In this document: positions 11,801-22,000 of the stretch, one piece after another | Position numbering within the stretch: position 1 is the stretch's first letter | How the letters are laid out: every line of letters begins with the position of its first letter | Assembly (NCBI RefSeq): GCF_036323735.1 | Contig: NC_086025.1 | Span: forward strand, 112,418,688 to 112,482,687 | Direction: 5' to 3' | Length of the DNA stretch: 64,000 nt | Source: Rattus norvegicus | Taxonomy: Eukaryota; Chordata; Mammalia; Rodentia; Muridae | The notes under the pieces: model-generated | Told to the model about the DNA's origin: nothing | Seen by the model: only the letters and a program-made list of their open reading frames with translations | Database searches by the model: none | Translations under genes and position numbers: made by a program

Positions 11801-14800
11801 TGGGGAAGTGGGGACCCAGTGGTCCTGGGAGTCACTCCTAATACAGGGAGAGGCTTTCCCTGCCCACCAAGGATGTCCACAGGACTTGGGAGCCTCCAGT
11901 TTGCCCTTAGGAGTTTGCCTGAGACAGCAGTTCTCAATGAGGGAGGGTGACTTTCTCCCTCTAGGGCAACCTTGTCTGCCCCTGGGAAATGACTTAGTCC
12001 CCTGGGGACATTTGTCTGTGTCTGGGGAAGATTTTGATTCTCACAACTGGATAACTAGCTCACCAGAAAAAAAAAAATGTGTGTGTGTGCTCATATTTAT
12101 TATAACTTATAAAAGGTTGTTTACTATATAATGTACAAATAAAGTCTACAATCCTTTTATTGTGAATTCCATACAGAAATGGATTTCCTCGGACGGCTTT
12201 AATGATTTCTCCATACTCTTGTGGCCACAGCTGATTAACAGTTACGGGCAGTTCTCAGACGTGTATTGGTTGATATTTTTATACTAATGAGTAGCTTTTC
12301 AAGATCAACGTTGTAAGCAAATCTTTGTGGAACTGAACAACAGCTTTCTGTCGAGACCGAGAACATTCTAGTCAGAATAGTTCACCTTTGTGTATTCTGT
12401 ACAGAAGTAATTGTAGACATGATACAGCGAGAGGCTCCATCTGCGTTCCTAGCATGTTCCCGTCACTTCCAGACAACGTGGAAGGCAGTAACTGAGTCTC
12501 AGGATGGGACGTGGAGCAGTTTCCATGGTGTGAGCCTCCCCGTGCGGTGGACCAGCGCTGCTGTGTAGGCTTCCTGCTGTCTGGGTGCAGTAGCCATAAG
12601 CAAAACCAAGGCCACATACAATAGAAATGCTTTGCTTTACAGAGGTGGGACGTCAGCCATGACGTCTCTGTCTTCCTTACTTCTGTGTTGTGGTAAAGTA
12701 TCCTGATACAGGCGCCTCAAGGGAGAGAGGGTTTCTTTGGGCTCAGGCAGGGTCCGTGGTAGGATGGCATGGTCACGGGAGTCAGCCGCCACATCACACC
12801 CATGGCCAGGACATAGAGATGAAGGTGCCCAGCTGCTCTTCCTCCATGCAGAATGGGACCCGGGGACAGGGGCAGGAAGTTGGTACATCTCTCCTGTATG
12901 GCGGTCTCTCCACCTCAGTTAAACTTCAGGAGACAGTTCCTCACAGACATGGCCAGAGCCTAGCCATAAATAATTTCTCACAGGCGTGTCCGGAGGCTTG
13001 TTGCCTAGGTGATTCATGGTCTGTCTAGGTGATAACTGACGCTGATGCATTTAAGTTTTCCAAAGTAGGTTTGCTTAGCAGCAGAGTCATGGTTCTGACT
13101 AATCGGATCGTCTACACCATACATACCAGTGCCAAGAGGAGGAGAGAATGCTGGGATGGGAGGAGGGGCACAGACTGAGCTCCTAGTGGCGAGTGGGTGG
13201 GGACATTGCGACGGCAGGTGGCAGGCTAACTGGTGCCTACAGTGGAACCTCCAAGAACAAGCTGGAGTTTGTCTCCTGCAGATGTTGAGAGTTCTCCAGT
13301 GACACACCAGGATCTCCTGGAGTGCAGTGATCAGAAGAGGACAAGGCCCAAGCTTGAGGAGCTAGGGCAGGCTGACTGAGAATAGATTGGCCGAGGTCAA
13401 AGGGAGATTTGGAACCCTGGTGACTGGAGCCTGGGAGGGCAGGGGAGCCCTGGCAGTCCTGGGGCTGGGCTGCTACATTAGCAGGGTCTAGCTGTTGCTG
13501 AGTTGTGGGGACAAGGGGTAGCTGAAGGGGCAAAAGTCTGGGTGACTGGTGAGGAGGCTATCCTGGGGTTACCTGAGCTAAGGGAGGGTGGAAGTGGGGA
13601 CAGTGTTGTCAGGTCCTGTCATGGGTGGTTTCCAACCTGGGGTCCCTGAGTGGACTTCGGAGATCCTCTCTGGGAGGGTTGGTTCTCTGGGATCAGAGCA
13701 GCTGTATGTGTTCCCTTTTCTATTAGAGCAGGCTTTAGACTTCATTTAAGAAAAACCCTGTTTTACTCAGCTGAAATTTTAGAGGCACTCACTACAGTAG
13801 CTCCCAAGGATGCCCAGAAGTTTGGTGTGATCGTTGAGCTGTAGGCAGACCTGGAGCCTTGCATTCTGCTCCTCTTCTGCCCCACTAGGCACCTCAAACC
13901 TGCCAGTGCTCCATCTGTGTAAGTTGGCACAGGCTCGGGGCAGGTGAGACTGAGGTGCTAAAAGATGAAGTGGAGGGACTCGGGGAAACAGTGAAGGCGG
14001 GACAGCAGACACTAGAGAGAAGAGGAAGCTTATAAGTCCCATGTCCCTTGGCACAGGAGATGGTGGTTGGAAACTCAGCTGATCCTGGAGAGGTGACCAC
14101 TGGGAAGCAATTCTTCAGCCTGTTCTCTCAGGCTGAGTGGGTGGCCCTCTTGCAGGGCTAAAGGACTCAGAACAGGGGCTTCAACACTGGGCCTACTTGC
14201 AGTAGCTATAGGAGAAGGGCTCTATCTTGATGTCATAGCAGAGAGGTGGCCAGTGTCAGGACATCTTTATTTTTTTTTAATTTATTTATTCTTTTATGCT
14301 ATAAGTATACTGTAGCTGTCTTCAGACACACCAGAAGAAGGCATTAAATCCCATTGCAGAGGGTTGTGAGCCACCATGTGGTTGCTGGGAACTGAACTCA
14401 GGACCTCTGGAAGAGCAGTCAGTGCTCTTAACCGCTGAACCATCTCTCCAGCCCCCAGGACATCTTGAGCACTAAGAAAGGCAGGTCGCAGTTGCCACCT
14501 GGCTTGCCCTCACCCCCTTGTGAGGCCTCTCTGGTGGAGGCTGAAGCTCACAGGTGAAGCAGCATGGTAGAGCACAGTCAGCTCATCTCTACTCCCTAGG
14601 TGACCTACAGGGAGAGGACAGGGGCAAAGGCCCGGCAGGACAGGTGACCCCCCCCCACACACACACTCACACACACTCACACACACACACACACTCAGAA
14701 CATCGGGACCCAGCCTTTTACATCTACAAGTCTCAGGAGTAGCTGCCCAAGAAGTGGGTGGAGGTCTCAGGGGGAACTACTCCTTCATGTGCCCTTCCGT

Positions 14801-15973
14801 GTCTCAGCTTCTTCCTGGCCCTGCCCTTTTTAGTGACCTCATACTTGTTTCTTTCTTCTTTTTTCTCTGTGCATGTGGTATGTTCATGTGTGTGCATGTG
14901 TGTACTCACCTGTGTATGCAGGTGAAAGCCAGAAGTTAACTTTTTTTATTTTTTGTTTGCTTGGTTTTGGTTGCTTGGTTTTTGTTTTGTTTGTTTTTAC
15001 AGACGGAGACTCTGTGTAGCCCAGGCTTCCCTACTACTCACCTGCCTTGCCTCCTGAGTGCTAGGATTAAAGGCATGTGCCACCACACCGGGCCTCTTTA
15101 TTTTTATTTATGTGTAAGTGTACATGTCCATGTGTGAGCATGTGTACGTGTGTGTATGTGTGAGCATGCGTGTGAATGTATATCTTGTATATGTGGATAC
15201 CCACCAAGGTCAGAAAAGAGCTTCAGATCCCCTGGAACTTAACAAGGGGTTGAGCCACTGACTTGGGTGCTGAGACGCTCTCTAGATATCCCCTCTTCTT
15301 TTCTTTTTGGGACCGAGTTTCACTATGTAGCCTTGTCTGGCCTGCAACTTGGTACGTAGACTAGTCTGGCCTCAAACTCACCTCTGCCTCCCAAGTACTG
15401 GGATTAAAAAAGTGTACCGCCATGCCAACTACACATTACGTTTTTCAGACAGGGTCTCTCACTGAACCTAGAGCTCGCTGCGAGCTGGGGGTCTGCCTGA
15501 TTCATTCCCTGTAGCACCGTGGTTACTACTGTGCTGTTAGGGATCAGGACCCAGGTCCTGAGCCACAGAAAGTAGTTTACCCACTCCCCACTCTGCCATC
15601 TCTCGACATCTCTTCAGCCTCCAACCCTTTTTTTAATCATACAAGAAACAGCCCAGCAGGAAAGCACATACCTTTAATCCCAGCACTTAGGAGACAGAGG
15701 CAGAGGCAGGCAGATCTCCATGAGTTCAAGGTCAGCCTGGTCTAGTGAGTTTCAGGGCAGCCAGAGATATGTAATGAGATCCTGATTCAAAAAAACCAAG
15801 AAATTAATAAGTAAATTACATAAGAACATTTACTTTTTGTTCTTTTTTTTTTTTTTTTTTTTTTTTGGTTCTTTTTTTCGGAGCTGGGGACCGAACCCAG
15901 GGCCTTGCGCTTCCTAGGTAAGCGCTCTACCACTGAATTAAATCCCCAGCCCCTGTTCTTTTTTTTTAAGCAG

Positions 15974-16013
<40 letters not shown>

Positions 16014-19000
16014 ATGTAGTTCTGGCTGTCCTGGATCTAGCTCTCTGTGGACCAGGCTGGCCTTGAATTCACAGAGATCTACCTGCCTCTGCCCTCAGAG
16101 TTTGAGTCCTGGGATTATAGGTATGGTCGTGCATCATCCCAGCATTTGGAAAACTGTAGCAGGATCCTCCATGCAAGGCCAGCTTAGCTAGAGGCTAAGG
16201 TCTTTAAAAAAAAAACAAAAAACAAAAAAAAAAAAAAAAAAAAAACCACAAGATCACAGGATGGGCCTGGGCTTTTCTTTAGTACTAGAACATTTACCTC
16301 GGATGCTCAAATCTCGAGGTTCCACTGCAAAATCTATCTAAATCAAAAGGTTGGAAATAAGCTCACAAGTGCCATTAATGACTCAGTGGGTAAAGTTACT
16401 TGCCTCCCAGCCCGGTGACCCGAGTTCCACCCCAGGAAATGGAGAACCTTTGACTTCCATATGTGCATGGTGGCGTGCACGGACCCCAGCCCTGTGCATG
16501 CCTCTCCCACCATTGCCTTGTCTGGATCAGCTTTCTGTGGCCAAGGGGACCAGTCAGCACCAACAGCTGACTTGATGGCAGACTTGCTGAAGTCCTTACG
16601 GGCTGGGGAGCGGGTGTGAGCTGGACACCACTTTTTGGTAGGCCGCAGGCGGGCTCATGGGATCCGCGTCTTTGCTGTGCCTGCTTTCCCAGCTCATGTT
16701 CCCTTCCTTCCTTTCAAGGCCTTTCCCTCACTGTTGCTCTCTGCCCTTGTCCCCTGGGCTGTCCTCAAACATCCCTCAGGCCTCCACACTGTCTAGGACA
16801 AACTTCTGCTTCTAGAGCCAGCTGGTCAGAAGCCCTAGTTCCTTTGTTCGTGGAGTGAGATGGTCTCAGGTCATATATGGATATCTTTGGAGGGCTGCTA
16901 TTCTGCGTGCCACAATAGCCTTCCAGCGTTTTCTGTGTTTCTGCATACCTAGACCAGGGCAGGCAGTGGCCTGTTTTGCACCCCTTAGTATTGTCAGGAG
17001 TCAGCTTTCATTCCACAGCAGTCCACGTGGCATCCCTGGCCTCCAACAGCCTCCTATTGTGCTTCGCGGTTTAGAGCCCATCACTGAATCAAGGGTCTCC
17101 TGGTGAGCATGTCGGTTACCTTCAGATTTCATACCCCAACTTTCAGTGGGAACCCTCTTGTCCCCATCCGTGGGATGCTCCTAGGAGTCAACCTGCCCAA
17201 GCAAGGGCTAGAGTGGTAGAAATGCACTGATGCCTGAAATCCCTTGGGAGGCTGAGGCAGAAATGCTGAGAGTTCAAAGCCAGTCTGGCTACATAGCCAG
17301 ACCCTCTCCCAAACAGATGGTGATGGCTGGGCAGTGGTGGCACACACCTTTAATCCCACCACTCAGGAGGCAGAGACAGGGGGATCTGTGGTTTCCTGGA
17401 CAGCCTGGGCTAGATAGAGAAATCTTCCCTCAAAAACAAAACAAACAAAAAGATGATGACGGTGATAACCTCAGCTGCCCGTCCACATTCGTCATAGTAG
17501 ACATGGGTCTAACTGCTTACTATCTGGCCTACAAAACCATTTGCATGCTATGAGCAGTTCCAGCTCATTTACTAAGCCCCTGCCACGTGACCTACCCTGG
17601 TCTGTACCCCAGGCCTAAGCTGGGTCAGGTGTATGGTGTCACCAGGCTATTATGTTCCTGAAGAAGCAAGACCTGGGGAGGCAGGGTAGAGGCAGAACTA
17701 GGAGAGGTGTTTAAGATGGTCTGTGGGGGAAAGCGAGTGACCCAGGAGAGCATTCCTATCGCAGGCAGAGGTTTCTAAATTGTTGTTATCGAGGGGGTGG
17801 GCGGACACACGCATGCCAGAGCATGCATGTTGCACTCCGAAGACAGCTTCGTGCAGTCATTTCTCTCCTTCCGTTCTTGAGCCTGCTCTGGGGATTGAAC
17901 TGCAGGCTTATACCTGATGAGCCCTTTCACTATCCCAAGAGCTGGTTTCTTAACTATGAGGTTATTTGGCAGTACCAGGCCAGGCAGAGATGGGACTGTG
18001 GGAGCCAGACTTAGTCCTGCAAATGGAGAGTAGCTGCAGGGCTTGAGGCTGAAGAGGGACTGGTGAAGTCTGTGAGTGAGGAGAGCTGGGCGGAGGAGGG
18101 GAGCAGGTATGGAATCCTGGTGTAGCATTTCAGAGCATGGAAATGAGCCAGGCTCCAGACAAGCCTACAGGGGTCACCACCTCATGACCTCCCTGGCCTC
18201 TGGCCCACAGGAAGCCTGTGAGCGCAGCCTGGCAGAGATGGAGTCCTCACACCAGCAGGTGATGGAGCAGCTGCAGCGGCACCATGAGCGAGAGCTGCAG
18301 AGGCTGCAGCAGGAGAAGGAGTGGCTACTGGCTGAGGAGACGGCAGCCACGGCCTCAGGTGAGGACCCAGGATGGCCACGGGCAGCGCCTGATGCCTCCT
18401 TGTTTGAACTGGGAAGCCCCTTAAGGACATGGGGGAAGGATCCAGTAGCAGTGGAAGCCCCAGAAGTAATCTGCGGTCCAGCTTACAAAGGGGAAAGTGA
18501 AGCAGTAAAAGACCCTCCCCTCCCCTTCCTCCCATGGGCTGTGACTTCTCTTCCTTTGGTTCTGTCAACATTGTGAAGGCAGAGGGGAGAGACACCGGTC
18601 AGCCACACACTTCTGGTAGAATATCCCCCACCTAGGTACTAGGATCAGACCCTGGGATGCTCAAGAAGTGGTTGTGAGCCTTGCTGTAGCCCACATATTC
18701 GCGGCACCGAGTGTTTATGGTGTGCAGCGAGTGAGGAAGCTGGACCTCAGAGAGGTTAGTGGCCTGTCCCAGATGGCACAGCTCAGAAATGGCAGAGCTG
18801 CAAAGCTGGCCTCTGAACTGCCCACTTCCCAAGCCAGAAACAGGAAACCCCTGAGACAGACAAACTACCTCCTCCTCTGTCCGTTGCACACCTGCTGTGT
18901 GCCTGGAACATCCTGGGCAGCCCCTCTGGTCATGAATGGGGTCATGTGACCTGGAGCTTGCATCCTGCTGATACCGTCTAAATATTCCCTGTGCTCAGGT

Positions 19001-22000
19001 CCACGTGGTCCTGCCAAGCCTTGGCTGTGCTCACATTTTAGGGCAGGCCCGCCCAGCAGGCAGCCTAGAGACGCTGCCCCTCCCCAGCAGGATGCAGGCA
19101 TCGCCCACTGGTCTGCACCAAAGTCTCTGCAGTGAACTTTAGATTGCCCTGTGCAGTATGGGAAAAATATTGGGTTCTTGGGAGCTCACCGTTAGAAACA
19201 GCCCACAGGAGCCAGTGTTGGGGCCTTATTCACTGTGTTAGGCCTTACTTAGCACCCTCTGGTGAGGAGAAGCTATAGTTAAGCACCTCCAGGAAGGGTC
19301 CTGAGGCAGAGCCATTGAGTCACCCACACAGCATCACACAGGTTTGTGGTGATGGGGTAGCGAGCTGCAGAGCTTGCTATCTGGATCACAGGCAGGGCAG
19401 GGCAGATGGGCTGTGACGGATGGTCCTCCAGACAATGCAGAGATGGTGTGAGGCACTGTGCGAGGCTAGCCAGAAACCACTAATAGAAGATACTGACATA
19501 TCACCCCAGGAGAGCCCTTCACAAAGAATTACCTCAAGAAGGACCCAGAAAGGTTGACCAACTCACACAAGGCCACTGGGTGCAGGACACAGCTTTGACC
19601 GTGTTCTTTGCACACCTCTGGCCCTGTCTGCACCAGTACAAACGGAATTGTGATGACCCCCTTCCAACTTGTCCTCTGCCTGTCTGTCCTGCTCCTAGCC
19701 ATTGAAGCCATGAAGAAGGCTTATCAAGAAGAGCTAAGCCGGGAGCTGAGCAAAACACGGAGTCTCCAGCAGGGCCCAGATAGCCTTCGGAAGCAACACC
19801 AGTAAGATGGCGGCAGGGTGGGGCGGGGCCTGGGTGTGGGTGTGGCTCGGAGCCAGGAGCACTAGCCTGACAGATGTGCCTGGGGCTTTGCTGAGGGCCT
19901 TGGCAGAGACCACATGGGTCTTCAGTGTCCAGGGCCTAGCCTCTATGCCCCTTCAGTGTCTCCCAGAGCTGCAGTGTTGTTCTTGACCTCTAGTCAAGTC
20001 TCCCTGCCCCAACAAAGTTGTGGGTACTGAGGCTGTGGTAGTGTGAGAGGTAGCTCCTGAGCTCATCCTGTCAGCGGACACCCCTACGGGCCAGAGTGCT
20101 ACCAGCCCACAGCCAGTATAGGCTGAGTTCAAAACCGCGATGTATCTAAAACCAGTAATGTCGAGATGTGACTCCAGGCCAAGTGGTGGCAAGAGAGCCC
20201 ACATGGTTCATCTCTGCCCCATCCCCTGCTGGCTAGGTTGGACATGGAGGCGCTGAAACAGGAGCTGCAGGTGCTGTCTGAGAGGTACTCGCAGAAGTGC
20301 CTGGAGATCGGGGCCCTGACAAGGCAGGCGGAGGAGCGAGAGCACACCCTGCGGTGCTGCCAGCAGGAGGGCCAGGAGCTGCTGCGCCACAACCAGGTAG
20401 ACTGGCCCCCAGCAGGCTCTGAGTAGGCCAAACGGGCCTGGGGTCTCCGCCCTGACTGCCCTATCCTCTCAGGAGCTGCACTCCCACCTGTCTGAGGAGA
20501 TCGACCGTCTGCGCAGTTTCATTGCCTCTCAGGGCACAGGCAACAGCTGTGGGCGCAGCAATGAGAGGAGCTCCTGTGAGCTGGAGGTAAACCTTCCCTT
20601 CTCCTCCTCCTGTGTGCCAGGCGACCCCTGGCTCAAGGACTTGTGCGGCAGCTCTCTAGAATACTGGGTGTCTCCCGAAGGTGTCACTCAAAACTCTGCG
20701 GTCTTCCAGGCTAAGCCTTCTAGCCTTTGACCCGGGCCTGGCATCTGCCTGCTGAGTGACCTGCTCAGTCTCTGCCTCTGTGAATAAACAGCTAGCGTGC
20801 TGGGCACGGTATGTACAGCTGAAGTCCCAGGACTCCAGAGGCAAAGGCAGAGGCAGGCAGATCTCTGTGAGTTCAAGGACAGTCTGGTCTATATAGCAAG
20901 TTCCAGGACAGCCAGACTACATAGAGAAACTCTTGTCTCAAGGAATAAAGATTTATTTATTTATGGGGTTGGGGATTTAGCTCAGTGGTAGAGCGCTTGC
21001 CTAGCAAGCGGAAGGCCCTGGGTTCGGTCCCCAGCTCCGAAAAAAAGAAAAAAAAAAAAGATTTATTTATTTATTTATTTTATTTATGTGAGTACAGAGA
21101 CATACCTGAAGAGGGCATCAGATCCCATTACAGATGGTCGTGAGCCACTGTGTGGTTGCTGGGAATTGAACTCAGGACCTCTGGAAGAGCAGTCAGTGCT
21201 CTTAACCGCTGTTTTCAACTATATCCCTAGCATCTAGTCTCAAGGAATAAATAGATAAAATTAAGGGGGCGCAGGCTGCTGGTGCTCTGTATATGGGGCA
21301 TTGAAGGTAGAACGTGTGAGTGTTTCCAGGATCACCCAGCTTTTGTTTCATTTATTAGCAAAGATCTCAACATTCCTAGTGCTGTGACCCTGGAGTACAG
21401 TTCCTCATGCTGTGGTGACCCCCCAACCATAGAATTATTTTTGTTGCTACTTGATAACTGTAATGTTGCTACTGTTATGAATCATAATGTAAATATATGA
21501 TATGCAGGATGGTCTTAGGCAGCGTGTGAAAAGGTCGTTTAACTCCCCAAAGGGGTCTCGACCCATAGTTGAGAGCCATTGATACAAGACTCGTTTCTGT
21601 GCCCAGAGGCTCTAAACCCTTTGTTCCCTTATCAGCCATCAAACCCATTAGTCAAGCACTGTTACTGTCTGCTTTAAACCAGTGGAGAAACCTAGAGGAG
21701 TTGATGGCCTTTTGAAAGGTCACATAGCTATCTGTGTGGGAGCTGGGGCTGGAACAGGGCAGTAGATTGCTAGTCTGAAGTTTAGGGACTTTCCTGCCAG
21801 GCTGAGTTTATGTCCGCCACGTGTAAATAGTGCTACTCCTTAGAGTTCAGAGAGCTCAGGGAGTAGGCCCACCACTGTCATACGGCTACTGTTCACAGTG
21901 GAGCCACAGTACAGCCTGTGCCAGGGACTGCGTCAGGCCATGCTGAGGGAGCAGGGAGAGACCTACGTACCTTATAGGAGGGGCAAGAGTGAGGAAGAGG

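Larger units (their letters stand above)
11464..18210 (+). other. Triobp: Triobp intron 7 (6.7 kb)
   Basis: Largest intron of this isoform. Contains MIR and MER5-like remnants (11,570-12,055), a mid-repetitive rodent element (12,640-13,010), a B2 (14,268-14,456), a dense SINE/microsatellite cluster (14,650-16,580) and paired B1 elements (17,218-17,450). 13,020-14,250 and 16,600-17,210 look unique. No exon found. Confidence 0.85.
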